A DNA stretch of 64,000 nucleotides. Origin: Amphimedon queenslandica (lineage: Eukaryota > Porifera > Demospongiae > Haplosclerida > Niphatidae). Below the pieces are notes generated by a model. The model worked only from the letters and a program-made list of their open reading frames with translations. It did not search any database and was not told the origin of the DNA. The stretch covers positions 124,001-188,000 of the forward strand of contig NW_003546250.1 of NCBI RefSeq assembly GCF_000090795.2, written 5' to 3'. A program made the position numbers and the translations under genes. Position 1 is the first letter of the stretch, and every line of letters starts with the position of its first letter. Positions 34,180 to 47,618 of the stretch are shown piece by piece.

Positions 34180-37100
34180 GTTATTATTATTACTGTAGAA
34201 CTACGCTACTAAGAACCGAATACAGTCAGTGGATGAAACCCGTCTGACGACCTGGTGGTACTTTATAACCTGTTTAGTACCTCACATTAATGCCAACAAT
34301 AAAAGAAAGATAATTAATGAGGTAATTAATTAATTAATTAGTTAGTTAATTAATTAGTTAATTGTAATTGGACAAAGTATTTTGGTTAATTCTCAGATCT
34401 TTCTCTCTCTCTCTCCTAAAAGGTTGTGTCACCATTTTTCTTGTTCTGCCTTGGAACAGACCCAAAGAGATCCCTCTCCCTCCTCCATGTTATTTCTGAT
34501 GATGGTCTCTCACTAAAAGAGAAATACGACACCATCATACCCTCTCCCTCATCCACTGATACTCCCTCAAATTCCAAGAAGCTCTTTGATCCACCTGTTT
34601 CATTTATTGCCACCGGCTGTGCAGCGTCTCTTCTGTTGCTAGGGATTAATAATATTAAAATTAACGAGTCATTGTTGTCAAGTAAGTCGAATATTATGTT
34701 GGTACTTTAATTCTTATTATTATTATTATTATTATAATTCAGCTGCTACTTGTATTAAGACCACGCCCATATCCTCGGAGATTAGTAACGTATTATTAAT
34801 ATTTGTTGAAGGACTCTTGACCAATAGATCAGTTCTTCCTCTGAATACAGTTCAAGATGTGGTTTATGACATATTGGTGGGTGTGGTCACACCGTTAGTG
34901 GCCACACCCTCAAGTAGTACACCCCCACATTTAATTAGCTCGTTAATATTTATATTGTTGACTGAAGACAAGCTTTTTTCTAGAGAGAGACAGATTGTAA
35001 GTTAATTAATAGTTATTAGTAGTTATTAATAATTAATTTAGGCATTACTTTGTTTGTTGAGTAAATTCCAGTCATTATTACTGAGTAATGTCATTAATAA
35101 TTATATTAAAACTGACAGTAACATGGCTTGGAGCGTCCTCTTTGAAAAATGTCTCCTTTTCTTGTTCTGTGGGATCAAAGAGGAAAAGTAAGAATTAGAA
35201 ATTAATTTAATTTAATTTAATTAATTAATTAATTTATTTAATAGTGATCTCATTGCACTTTGCAATTCGCTAATCGCCGTGGCAACCAGCCCCAGACAGC
35301 AAGGGGGCATGGTCATATCTAACGTAGAATGTCTGGTTAATTACAAGAAATTGATTGAATTAATTAATAATAAATACAAGGACTTGGCGGATAGAGATGA
35401 AACCCATTGCTCTGAAATCATACAGCAGCTGTGGATTAAAATTACTAAATACTTCGTGTCATTTTTAAAAGACGTAAGAATGTTGTTTGTTGTTGTTTAT
35501 GTTTGTTTGTTTGTCTTACAGTCTGGGCAGGTCAGAGATAACCTTAACAGCCTTGGTGTGACTGAGTCTGATTTTAAAATAGTTCGAAAGATGATTCAGT
35601 TTCCCTTTCTGTTTAGTTTAACTAAAGTACGTCGTTACTTGTTATAAAATATTAATTGACTGCTGATTATTTTTAGGATGTAGTCAATGTCTGGAAGGAG
35701 TTGTATCAAATGGTACACGTCAAATTGACACTGCATTTAAAAGGTATTCATTCTCGTATTTCTATTCTCGTATTTCCATTCTCGTGTTTCAGATCCTAAC
35801 ATTGCAGCTAAAATGGTATCAGAAGATGTCAATGCAGCTGTTTCACTTGTTAGTAATTTATTTATTTATTTTATTTTATTTATTTATTTTAGGATGACAA
35901 GTGGCTTCAATGGAAAGAGAATTTTGACACTGAAGAAAGATTGAAAGAAGTATAAGATAATATTAAAAATTAATAAGAAATATTGTTCCTCGTTATATCA
36001 GGTTGATGTTCATCTCAGTTCAATTTGTGAAGCTTTGATTCAAGTACTAGACACTAGTCACTCTAAGGCTTCAATTAGAGTGGGAGGAGCTAAGGAGGCT
36101 TGTCCTTATAGAGTCTGCACTAATAATGTTGGATTCATTTTGAAATGTGTCCACATTAAACTCCATAGACTACTCAATGAGGTGAGGGGTGTGGCTAAGG
36201 AGGTTTCTACATGTTACCATGACGATATGCATACATGTATGTTGCTATAACTCAAAAAATTGAAGTCGGAATCAGCTCAAACTTGCTACACAGCATAAGG
36301 ACATCAATATGTATCAGAAAATGTAATAAAAATTTGGGGTGATTTTGGAGCCATTTTTTGGAAAAAACCATGGGCTATAGCCTTGGGTATTTGTCAGAAA
36401 TTTGACGTTTTCTTAAAATGGCCGTAACTTGAAAAATTTAAGTCGGAATCAGCTCAAACTTGCTACACAGCATAAGGGCATCAATATGTATCAAAAAATG
36501 TAATAAAAATTGGGTGTGATTTCGGAGCCATTTTTTGGAAAAACCATGGGCTATAGCCTTGGGTATTTTTCAAAAATTAGCTCATTTTTTAAAATGGTCA
36601 TAGCTTCAAAAGTTTAAGTCAGAATCAACTCAAACTTTCTACATAGCATAATGACATCAATATGTATCAAAAAATGTAATAAAAATGGATTACTGGTTTA
36701 TAATAATTATTATATTATTATTTAGAACATCTACAAATCAAGTACTTCATTGCCTCTGTCTCTGCCACTGTCAGTTGACATCACTTGCAAGTTATACAAT
36801 TCATTGTCTCACAATGACTCCATAGTCACTGTCACTTCTCTTCTCTCGCATCCTCTGGCCCTCTTGATGAAACAGTTACTCTCTTCTCCTCTTTGTAAGA
36901 GTGTCCTTTCCAATGGGGTACCTGTTAAAGACCTGGTTCCAACTCTATGGAATTCAATAAGCATTTGCTACCTGACGAGATTTGATGGAAAGTATAACAG
37001 CACTTTGCTATCATTATTATCACCATTACTGGTTAGTTATTAATATTAATTACTAGCTAGTTATGAATAGCTGGTTATTAATTGTGGTTATGTTAATTGT

Positions 37101-40100
37101 TGGTTATTAATTGTAGGAGGTCACTTTATTGTCGAAAAGACGTCAGATTATGTCTGAGGCCATTTGCCTGTGGAGTAACACTTTTGGGAAAAATGAAACA
37201 AACACTAAACTAGTTTATACATTAGAATTGAGGTAACCCACAACAGTGATAATGATGATACTGATAATAATAATAGTAAATAATAATAATAATAAGAATA
37301 ATAATAATAATGATAATACTTTTCCTTGCTAGAGGTGCCCTGACTCATTTCTGTTCTCTTCAAGAAGCAGCTGCTAGTAATATTACGCTCCCGAACTTTG
37401 AGCCACTTTATCTTAAGCAGCACAGGTTTGCTACTGATACTGAAGATCTTTCCGATGAGTCTCAGACCGTCCCTCTTGTACCATGTACCCCTAACCCTCC
37501 TCCCTCTTACTCCACCTCTCTCCTCTTACAACCAGTCACCACTGTACCTTTCGTACCATTCGCCACTCACCTGTCAACCACGGCTCACTCAATTGCCTCT
37601 CCTTCACCCAGCGTTGCAAGCCCCACCCCTCTAAAAAGCACTGCAGGCTCCGCCCCTACCACTCCTAGTAGGTGTGGCTATAAAAGAATGTTAGAAGATG
37701 AAGATACTCAAGTAAATGAATAATTAAATAGGTGTGGTTATTATAATTATTTATTTATTTTAGGACTTTGTAGTCATAGAGCCTCAGGTCAGTAAGAAGA
37801 GAAGAGTGTTGACAGAGCATCAAAAGGAGGTACAGACGGAAAGAAGAGCTGACATACCAGTGACTTATACTACACTTGATCCTTCAATGGACACTCAACC
37901 TAACACTGGCAATGAGGACTCTCAGTCAAGCATTCAGTTCAATAATGTATCTACAGCTGTACCTTCAAATGATGCAGCTGTATCTTCTAATGCTACTTCT
38001 GCTGTATCTTCTAATGTTGTGTCTTTATCTGTTGCAGGTTCTCCATCAAAAGCTGCTTCTCTCATTCAGTCTATTCCTGATTCTCCTCCTCCTCAAGCTA
38101 CAAACTTATTACCACAAACCATTGCACCATTGATCACTACACCGTCGACCAGTATACCACTAACCACTGCACCATTGATCACTACACCATTGACCAGTAA
38201 ATCATTGACTGCTACACCACTAACCAGTATTCCATCGACCAGTACACCATTAATCACTACACCGTCGACCAGTACAGTATTGATTGCTACATCGTTGACC
38301 AGTACACCACTGACCAGTATACCATTGACTGATAATGTTCCTTTAAGCACTGTAACTACACGTATGAGTCCTTCACCAGGTACCACTCTACTTTCAGCCA
38401 GTGTACCAGTTACCACTCTACCTTCAGCCAGTGTACCAGTTACCACTCTACCTTTAGCCAGTATACCAGGTACCACAACTCTACCTTCATCCAGTGTACC
38501 AGGTACCACTCTACCTTCATCCGGTGCACCAGTTACCACTCTACCTTCATCCGGTGTACCAGTTACCACTCTACCTTCATCCGGTGTACCAGTTACCACT
38601 GATACTGTTCCATTCTATTCACCAGTAGCATCAATATTGAATGAAAGACCGCAGAGTCTACCAACAAGAGGGCGGGGCAGGGGGAGGGGCAGAGGAAGAA
38701 AGCCTCTTGATATCAATAATGTATCATCAAGCTCAGTTAGAGGAAGGGGGCGTGGTAGAGGGCGTGGTAGAGGAAGTAAACTAGTATCATCATCTCAGAG
38801 TGAAACTAGTGATGCTGATAATCCACCAACTGAAGTGAAGAGAAAGAGAGGTCGACCAAGAGGAGCTAAAAGCAAGAGAGCCATACCTTTGTCTCCCCCT
38901 CTCTCCTTCTCTTCTCCTGTTCCTCAAACCCCTCCCTCTGCTCCTCAGACTCCTCCCTCTTCTGCTCCTCTTGTAAATAAAAGTCCAATTGAGATGGCAT
39001 TGGAGGTATTGCAAGATGACAACTATCCAATGAATAAGTTAGCTTCTTTATGTTCTGCTGTCACTTCATCTCCAACTTCTCTTACTACTACTGTAACTGC
39101 TGCACCTCTCACTAGACCCACTGCCACCTCTCCATCCATCATACCCACTGCTCTGTCAACTGGCACCATTGTACCTCCCACTGGACCACTTGTATCTACC
39201 ATTGTACCGCCGGCTTTCATGTATAATCCACTGACCACTCTACCATTAGATAGACCAGTATCTTCAGTTAATGTACTACCTCCTCCTTTAGTTACTGGCA
39301 CCAATACAACTCTAACGACGTACCATAGTTTACCATTGTCAACTAGTGTTATTGGAGGAAGGAGGACCTCCTCCAATGATGGAGGACCACTATCAACCTG
39401 TGTCACTCTTCCAGTGCCCAGTGTTGCTCCAGCAGGAGGTGAAGGTCCCTCTCTTGGTGTTAAAGGAGGGTGTTCAGATGATCCTTTATCTGCTAATGTT
39501 GATAAATTACAAAAGTTGTTTGAGATTCAAGCTGACCCTCTTCTTCCCACTGATACCACACCATCCACTGATAATGAAACAAATGAACATGAATCAATGG
39601 AGATAGGCAGTGAGGAAGATTCCTCTAGTACTAATACTTCATCTGTCTCTATTACATCATCTACTACTAATACTGATTTATCTCTCATGCCCAGTATCAC
39701 TAGCTCCAGTAGTATATCTGAGAGTCCATTGCCACCAGTTAGTACAACTGATAATGCTACATCTACTCAATCTCTAACTCCTACCATAACTACATTATCT
39801 CCAACTGATGTTTCTTCTGTTCCTCCTCCCATTGTTATTTCAACCTCTACACAACAGCAGTCTACATGTACATCAACTGTATCAACACATACTTCTGGCC
39901 CTTCTATATCTAGTGCATCAACTGTCTTGACACATACATGTACAACTGGCCCTTCTATCAGTGCATCAGTCTCCACTGTACATGTTGCAGATACATCATT
40001 AAAGCCACATACTGATAGCCTTAATGATGCTACTAAGACTAAGAATGTTACAGTACCTAAACTGACAGTACTAGCTGGTAAAGTGGTCTCTTTAATTAGT

Positions 40101-40398
40101 AAGACTGTTCCAAGCACACCAACACACCACCAGCCCTCACCTACCACTGGAGGGACACCTATTGGCATATTGAAACATGTCAGCCAGTTTGACACTCCTC
40201 TCTCTGGATTAAAGGTATGTATAGCTAAAGTATGATATGTGTTGCATTTATTTATTTGTTCATTTAAGAATCGTCGAGTCCAGTTTGCTGACCCAGTTAT
40301 AATGGGGAGACAAGAGCCACCAATATCCACAATGGCAGGACCTGAGGGAGAGAAAAGTGAGCCACTTGTTATCATTATCATCATCATCATCATCATCA

Positions 40399-40454
<56 letters not shown>

Positions 40455-42685
40455 CCATACAGGCCATTTTAGTAGAAGAAAGTCACCATTTTCCTCAAGA
40501 AGGACACTGCAGCTATCTAATGGAGGAAGCAGCAAGGTATAGGTTCTTGTACATGCTTGCTGTGTATTCAATATCAATAGGTAGCTGACCCACCACAGGC
40601 CACTGGCCCAGTGTTTCCATCACTTGTTGATTGTGATACTCCAGTTGAAACAATACTCCCATCTTTATCACCTTCTGGAAGAAAGTATAGTATCCTTTAT
40701 CTCATCCTGTCTTATCATTACTGCATTCAGTACTGCTGGTCTTTCACAAGTCATTCATGCTAGGAATATTGCAACAATTGGTAACCTCTCCACCCTCTCT
40801 GAGCAAGAAGTAATGCATGATAATAATGATATGATTTAATAATGATGCATTTTCTTTATTGAAGGTTACAACTTTGCCTATTCGTTCACCAAAAGTGACC
40901 GTTTTGAGGACAGCTCTTAGACATTTTGAAAATGATCTGGTAAGTGTGTGCATATACATGCTTACTGTTTCACTTTCATTATAATAGACACATCATAGCA
41001 GTAGCAGTAGCAGCAATAACAGTAAAAGGAAGCAGCAGCATTCAACAAATAAAGAGATTGGACCAGTTAAGAAGAGACTAAAACTGCAAACCGACCCTCA
41101 GTCCCCCACCACTGCAACACCAGTATCAGATATACTAACAACTGATACTGGAGATGTAAATCAGGTTGAGGAGGTTTCAACTGCCGATCAGATAAGAGAT
41201 GATATTATTGCTCAGGATTCCTTACCTTTGTCAATGGAGGAAGAACCAATCGTATTGCTCTCTGCAGTTTCTGATAGTGAATCAAATAATAGTCAAGAGA
41301 TCATAAATAATGATCAACTCAAATCATCTGAAGATCAGCTTGAATCAACTTCAGAAATTAGTAATAATGATAACAGTACGCCTTCTTCAACGTTCCCTTT
41401 CAATGTTGATTCTGATATCAGCGAATCAGCAGCTAACAATGTTAATTCTAACGCTGATTCTGAATCCAGCAATAGTATTACTGATATCACTATGAATGAT
41501 GTTAATATGAGCACTATCAGTGAATCAGACAGATTGAATGCTGTAATGCTTCATGATCACTGCTACTCATCTACAGTTGAACCTTGTGTTGTTCCTAAGT
41601 CTAATTCACATACACCTCCAGTTACTGGAGGAGTTCTTCAGATAATCCCTCTGGTCTCTCTCATTTCTAATCCACAGCAGCTGCTTGTTAATCCTCTATC
41701 TGCGGTTTCATTTCCAGTTTTTAATATTGATGTGGCCCCATCCACTGGGTCCAGTAATATTCCATCTACTGGGCCTGTTAATATTTCATCCACCGGGTCT
41801 GATAATATTTTGTCCACTGGATCTGATAATATTGCATCCACTGAGTTTGATGATATTCCATCTGCTGGGTCTCATAATATTCCATCCATCGGGTCAGATA
41901 ATATTTTGTCCACTGGGTCTGATAGTATTCCATCTACTGGGTCTGATAGTATTCCATCTACTGGGTCTAAAAATATTTCATCCATCGGGTTTGGAGATAT
42001 TCTATATACTCGGTCTAATAATATTCCATCTACTGGGTCTGATGATATTCCATCCACCAGGTCTGATAATATTCCATTCACCGGGTCTGATAATATTTCA
42101 TCCACCGGGTCTGATAATATTCCATCCGCTGGTTCCGGTAATGTTTTATCAACAGATATCAATTCAGCCATTTGTTCTGGCAATATCCCACCCACTAGTT
42201 CTGAGACCTTTGAAATACCTGAAGCTATTTCACAGGAACTCTTCACTAGTAATGAACCTGTTTCTACTGCTACCAGTGAAGATCATAAAGCTGATTATCT
42301 ACATAAAGAAGAAGAAGGAAAAGCTAATGAATCTGTTTCTACTGCTACTATTGAAGATCATAAAACCAGTGTTGTACATGAAGAAGAAGAAAGAGCAGAA
42401 GAGACTGAGAAAGAAGAGGAGATCTGCCCACTGCAATCTCTAGACATGGAACAGGCTACTCCTCCAGCTATTGTTAATGATGATAGCTCAATGGAAACCC
42501 AGGACAGTGCCCCCACGGAGCCCCCCTCGCATGATAAAAAACTTGAGGCAATTTCTGATGTTCCCCCTCACCTTGTTGCTCAATATTTACAAGCTCGAAC
42601 TCACTCCATTGATGATGATGAAGAGCTTAAAAAAGTTGCCAAGATTTGTCTAGCCATAGCACACACTTATTTTCAAAAGGATTAG
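32412..42685 (+). CDS. RIF1: RIF1-like telomere/replication-timing factor, more than 20 exons
   Basis: The start MTEVKVESLSSSVSLILSEE leads into an N-terminal HEAT-repeat region (Rif1_N-like): HLELLEASLHYIEKGSPLTL, ALWCLSSQNIDRH, RVVRALKGTHLIQASSV, NELVHIWYEPLLLVYFSKN, HPLALLMKQLLSSPL. The C-terminal half is disordered and S/T/P-rich, in two very large exons (about 37765-40215 and 40988-42685). It contains RG-rich and AT-hook-like basic motifs (RGRGRGRGRKPLD, KRKRGRPRGAKSKR). PP1 docking motifs lie close together, GILK (40164-40175) and RRVQFADP (RVQF 40275-40286), as in animal RIF1. It ends HLVAQYLQARTHSIDDDEEL...AHTYFQKD. RIF1 recruits PP1 to limit origin firing and acts in end protection. 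Some internal exon limits were not resolved. Two in-frame minisatellites sit in the tail. Confidence 0.85.
34017..34196 (+). repeat. (ATT)n/(GTT)n microsatellite in a RIF1 intron
   Basis: About 180 bp of ATT and GTT triplets fill most of one short intron ending at the acceptor tactgtag. The open frames of leucine or isoleucine across it are not genes. Confidence 0.9.
36245..36690 (-). repeat. Palindromic repeat sub-family B, about 176-bp unit, 2.5 units (RIF1 intron)
   Basis: The block agtcggaatcagctcaaact recurs at 36264, 36441 and 36617 (periods 177 and 176). The core here is ccatgggctatagccttggg (36369, 36544), i.e. the same CTATAG centre with different arms from sub-family A. Confidence 0.9.
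38100..38605 (+). repeat. In-frame minisatellites in the RIF1 tail (TxP/L repeats; 30-bp unit encoding TTLPSxxVPV)
   Basis: Eight or so 10-residue copies of TTLPSSGVPV type follow a looser TSTPLITTP repeat. The 30-bp unit keeps the frame, so copy-number change would not break the protein. Confidence 0.9.
40373..40452 (+). repeat. (ATC)n(ATT)n microsatellite in a RIF1 intron
   Basis: A run of ATC triplets passing into ATT triplets lies just before the acceptor atacag. Confidence 0.9.
41740..42150 (+). repeat. 24-bp coding minisatellite in the RIF1 tail, about 17 copies of STGSDNIP
   Basis: The eight-residue unit S-T-G-S-D-N-I-P is repeated about 17 times with point differences. The frame is maintained throughout. 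Acidic-phase or phosphorylation roles are possible but not shown by the sequence. Confidence 0.95.
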
Positions 42686-43037
42686 AATGGTCTGACACAT
42701 TTGAGGCTAATTTTTTGTGATTTTTAAAAACTGTACTATTATTGCCAGTCAGTCATCACTGACTTTTGGCAGTCATTCATTTAAACGACATGTTAATGCA
42801 CATGTACATGTAGCTTACTACTTTAGTCTTAAAAAGATAATGTTGTGTTTATATTTGATGCATGATTTTAGCATGAGCTTATCAATTATTCACTGAGCTA
42901 GTGACGTCACAATGGGTTCGCCACGCCCATCGGTTTACTTTACTACCAGCCCCACCCCAACAGTGTGCACTTACTACTGCTCTATTTTATTTTAGTGAAT
43001 TTTAAAATGATACTACAGTTGACACTGTCTCTCTAGT
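42686..43037. other. Intergenic spacer RIF1-TMEM106
   Basis: 352 bp: RIF1 3' end, then a more GC-balanced stretch with a tgacgtca CRE palindrome (tagtgacgtcacaatggg near 42900-42917) that is well placed for the TMEM106 promoter. No gene. Confidence 0.45.
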
Positions 43038-44450
43038 ATGTGTGATTTTGGATCGATAGAAAGCATGGATGACCTCTCAGAATCAAGACCTATCACTGAT
43101 TCCTTTCCAAACATACAGGGAGGGAGGAACAACTCAATTAGCAGCGGCGGGAGGACTCGTTTCCTTGACTTTCATTCTGGAAGAAAATGTCCGACCTGCA
43201 GTGGCACAGGGAAAATCCCTAAAGGTAGACTAAGAAAGCGTTTGATGATGTAATGTATTAATGGTGTATGTGTCTCAACAGGTCAGGATGATCAGCTAGT
43301 TGCCTTGATACCATATTCAGATAAAAGACTCAAGCCAAGACGAACGTATGATTCATTCTTTGTTGTGTTGTGTACACGTAATGTACTCTGAAGGACTCCC
43401 TTGTACAAAAGAGCCCTACCTAATGGGGTGTAACCAGTCCTATTAGCGCCTGTATTCCTCTCTCTCTCTAATAGGTGGATATATGGCATATTTGTTATCT
43501 CTTGTCTATTGTTAACAGTCCTGCTGATAGTTGGTATCATACTAGCTGTATTTATGTTTCCAAGGACAGTAGAGATATCACTTATCAGTTACAATCAAAC
43601 TGATGACTACGTTAATTTTAAATTGCATCCAAATGCTACGACAATGCCAGCGAAAGATAATGTGACAGAAGTTACCCTAATTATTGATGTAAGTGTTTCA
43701 GCGAAACCCTCTCACTCTTTCTTTCTCCTCGTGTAGTCTGAAATCTCTGTTCGTAATCATAATTTCTTTCCGATACACGTCAGTCAGGTTAATATTTCTT
43801 TTATGTATCTTACTGGAATAGTTGGTAATTCGTCTTCACCATCTGAAGCAACAACAGTTGACGTCAGAGGAAAGAAAAGTGTAAGTTTAGATACCATCAA
43901 AGAACTTTGGTCAAATTTTACCAAAAATGAAGGGTAGAGAGTTCTCCATTTTTATATTTTTTCCTGATACATATACATGTTCTTATGTTGTATTTCAAGT
44001 TTGACCTGATTCTGATTACATTTGGATTTTTTATGAATTTTAAAAGTTTTAATGTTCTATTTTAGTTTTTCATTATTCAAAATATAACATTTGAGGACTC
44101 TAACTCTCGTAGAGTATTGTAAGTTAATAATTAATTAACTAACTAGTTAACCTTATATTTATTAATAGTTCAATATGTACCGGAAAGGAATGGGAACACA
44201 GGATTAATGTTGAAATAGGGTCAGTATACTATTAGTATATTGTTAGTGTTAGTATACTATTAGTATATTCTCACCTTATAGTATAACGGTACAATATGAG
44301 TATTTAACACACGTCTCCGATACTGTCCAGACGTTCCATCAACTTTTAGAATGTTTCATTTCCTTTCCTATTACTCCTCTCATACCCAACAGCACCAACA
44401 GTAGCAGCTACAGCAACAAGAATGACTTTACCAGACACTCTTTGCTGTAA
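43038..44450 (+). CDS. TMEM106: TMEM106 family lysosomal type II membrane protein, 7 exons
   Basis: Exons 43038-43224, 43282-43345, 43475-43688, 43737-43880, 44066-44118, 44169-44219 and 44282-44450 are in frame for 293 aa. The cytosolic part has the family hallmark CPTCSGTGKIPKGQDDQLVA followed by LIPYSDKRLKPRR. One membrane helix follows (FVISCLLLTVLLIVGIILAV). The lumenal part has several N-x-S/T sites (SYNQT, HPNATT, DNVTE, QVNIS, QNITF), as in TMEM106B. It acts in lysosome size and transport. The A/B/C split is a vertebrate matter, so only the family name is given. Intron 4 (43881-44065) carries a repeat fragment. Confidence 0.92.
43900..44050 (+). repeat. Palindromic repeat fragment (TMEM106 intron)
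   Basis: It matches the flank of the family (gatacatatacatgttcttatg, then a degraded agtttgacctgattctgatt and tttggattttttatga). The palindromic core is not retained. Confidence 0.75.
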
Positions 44451-44647
44451 AAGACTTACTGATTATTGTACAGATATTAAAATCATTTTAATTACTTGTC
44501 TCATTTTTGGATAAAAATTCAAAAAACACAAAAATTAATAATAATGATAATATACAGTAATAATTAGTAATAACGTTATTAGCTACAAAATGACATTCCA
44601 GTGATAATAATAATAAATTGATTAAATGGAGGGCGGAGACTCTGTGT

Positions 44648-45942
44648 TCATTGATACTCCAGCTGCTGTACCCAGCGGCCAATGGTACCAAACAGAACAC
44701 AGACTGTGAAATATATGGCCCAAGCTCTTGGATAAAGGAACTCGCTGCCAACAAGATGTCTAGAAAAAAGAGAAGGACAGACATAAAGTGTTTTCTTTTA
44801 CGGTTTATGGGCCCCAATAATAACAGAAACATAATTACTTTTGTTTCCATACAAGAATCAAATTTGTGTTAATAAAAATGTCATTCCTATTCCTACATGT
44901 AGATGATGCATTGAACTAACCTTGTGTATTTGTATTTGTACAGAAACTGAGTTACTGATGCTAAAATGAATGCTAACAGGAGACAGAAAGTGAGTCCTGA
45001 CTTGCTCCTGTCGAAGAGCCACCACATCCCAACTGCCAGAGCTATTAGTGTCATGAACAGCTCAAAGTAACTCGAAAAATATATTTTCTGTGATGCAAAA
45101 GTTAAGGAAAGGCAAGACACATTGTAGAAATGATTGCAGGTAGAAATTAGATCAGAAAATGTAACAAAAGTAGAGAATACTCTCCTTTTCATTTTTAGCA
45201 AATTTAGACGGAGACCATGTACTATAGTACAGGGATTTTGGCTCGATTTTGGAGCAACTTTAAAAATCTGTAAAAAAATTAATATTTGATCGGAATCAGC
45301 TCAAACTTTCTACACAACATAAGAACATGTATTATAAATTGTAACAAATATTTCAGGAGCCACACCCTCTTTTTAGCCACACCCCCTAATAAAGGATACA
45401 GTGCTTGCTTGATAGACTCCAACAAAGACAGCAATACACCTGATGATCATTGCACCATCAGGAGGGTCACTGTCATCCATTGAATTTGATGTCACGTAAG
45501 GATACAACAAACCTTCATAAAAATAAATAATTTCATGTAACTAAATTGTGTGAATTCTAAATAAAATGTGAAAATTCAACCATTAAAATTCTATGGCAGC
45601 CCAAGGTGCAATTGCAAAAATAAGGAATTTTTTACTGGATATTATTTTGTAAAATTTTGGGCCCAGAGATACTAAATATAATCATTTACCAATGCATGCA
45701 GCAGCTAGGCCACTGACTGGTACTAGCCAGAGTGTAGAGAATTTAGCCTCAACTTGCAACAAATCCAGCGCCATTCTAATAATGCAACCTGTACCAATAA
45801 TGATGATGAAGATGATAAAAATAACTGTACCAATGGCGAATAGTATAAGGCCTCTTGAAATAAAAGCACAGGTCATTCCTCTCTGTCCTTCTCTGGCCCC
45901 ATTGCTATCTGTAGTCTCTGTCTCCCAGCGAGGCGGCAGCAT
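44648..45942 (-). CDS. INSIG: Insulin-induced gene protein (INSIG), 4 exons
   Basis: Exons (minus) 45690-45942, 45400-45512, 44921-45087 and 44648-44759 give 214 aa (human INSIG2 225). The fold has about six membrane segments: GLILFAIGTVIFIIFIIIIG, FSTLWLVPVSGLAAACIGLL, MIIRCIAVFVGVYQAST, LFMTLIALAVGMWWLFDRS, LLLAFILASVTQFLYKY, AWAIYFTVCVLFGTIGR. The signature FDRSKSG (human FDRSRSG), preceded by MWW, is intact, and RCIAVFVG matches human RCVAVFVG. INSIGs hold SCAP/SREBP in the ER and target HMG-CoA reductase for decay. The chosen ATG (45940-45942) opens MLPPRWETETT; the frame stays open further upstream, so another start is possible. Confidence 0.92.
45165..45345 (-). repeat. Palindromic repeat, single unit, sub-family A (INSIG intron)
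   Basis: Core ccatgtactatagtacaggg at about 45212, followed by attttggctcgattttggagc and gatcggaatcagctcaaact. The left arm has changed from ccctg to ccatg, so the palindrome is imperfect. Confidence 0.9.
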
Positions 45943-46091
45943 AAAGAGAGAAAGAAAGAGAGAGAAAGAGGCGATCACCCCACTTTACTTCTATTGAGCC
46001 AACTCTGAGTATAGCCACGCCCACATCAATAATTAGGATCTATTATGAATATTAATAAGTTGACTCAATGAAAATAATAATAATGTGTGAT

Positions 46092-46096
<5 letters not shown>

Positions 46097-46141
<45 letters not shown>
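46097..46141. repeat. (AAT)n microsatellite
   Basis: Lies in the 209-bp spacer between the INSIG start and the SENP stop. Similar AAT runs fill SENP introns at 46321-46349 and 46439-46481. Confidence 0.95.
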
Positions 46142-46144
<3 letters not shown>

Positions 46145-46151
46145 TAAATTC

Positions 46152-46320
46152 TTATAATAGTTTCTTATTGACAATTTCAGCAACCATCAATTGACGAATG
46201 TCAGGCATGTCATCCTATAATAATGACAAATAAACACAGCTACTTCTCTCTCCCTCTCTCTCTCTCTTCATTACTTGTGAGAAGTTAAAAGGTTTACCAC
46301 GAGCTAAATGTCTTGCATAC

Positions 46321-46353
<33 letters not shown>

Positions 46354-46437
46354 AATAAAATCAAATACTAATTATTACTAACCATACAAGTGAAGACACC
46401 ACAATCTGAGCCATTGTGCTGCTCTGGAATATCCTAA

Positions 46438-46483
<46 letters not shown>

Positions 46484-47171
46484 TCAATACAGGAGGCGTG
46501 TCACTACCTCGATGCATTCCAGTGTCCAATCACTAACATCATATACCAGCTGTTTCTTGTCTTTAGCCTCAGACACTAAATAATCCCTAATAACAACAAC
46601 AACAACAACAACAAACAACAACACAATAATAAAAACCAGCCCTCCCACTCACTTCAATGTATTAAGGCATCTAGTATTATTTCCTTTTAAGGAGTCATAA
46701 TAATTAATGGTTTTATTGTTAAAGTCAATGGCTGCTAGACACCAGTGCATACCCAAGTGAATTGGAAGGAGAATCAGGTCAAAATTAAATATATCAACCT
46801 AAAAATTAGAGGATAATCCATCAAATTTAACAAATCACTTGCAAAAACTATTACCTTTTTTGTCCATCTCCTCACTCCAGAGTAACCAGCTGACATTATT
46901 TTTGGATAAAAGAAAGAATTAAAAAGATGAACTCTCTTCTCCCCCTCGCTATTAGCTGACTCAGCAACAAGATTAAGGTAAAAATTAATAACCTAAAGAA
47001 CCACTGGTGACAGCTGCACGTGTGAGTGTGTGTAATACTTCATCATTGAGCCATTCCAGTCCTCTGAGTGTCAGTAAGTCCATTCTTTTAATCTCAATGT
47101 TATAACCTTTCGATAAAACCTGATCCCTTAAATGCAACCTACCACTCCAAATATCCTGTACCTAAGACCCA

Positions 47172-47238
<67 letters not shown>

Positions 47239-47276
47239 TAATAATAATAATAATGATAATAATAATAATAATGATA

Positions 47277-47314
<38 letters not shown>

Positions 47315-47566
47315 CATTATTTCATTAAAGGCTGATACCCCTCCATTACTAACTAGTTTAATTGTGTCTTGGTCTAGCATTAGATTCAGTTCAGCCTCGG
47401 GCTCCTCCTCTATCCCTGGGGACCAGGAACGAAGGGTCAGCCTCTTCATACGATCCTTTAACTAACAAACAAACAAACAAACAAATAAATAAATAAATAA
47501 ATAAACGTTTTTACTTTTTCTGCCCGTACTTCTTCAGCTTTCATTCTCTAAAAAGAGAAGGAGAGA

Positions 47567-47618
<52 letters not shown>

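Noticed and set aside
34009-34212. Long poly-leucine/poly-isoleucine open frames
   Set aside because: They are translations of ATT/GTT microsatellites in introns, as are the poly-N and poly-I frames at 40357-40577, 47132-47449 and 48314-48505.
38093-38599. Minus-strand frame of repeated VVTGTPDEGR in the RIF1 tail
   Set aside because: It is the antisense reading of a coding minisatellite; its regularity comes from the repeat. The same applies to 41872-42246 minus.
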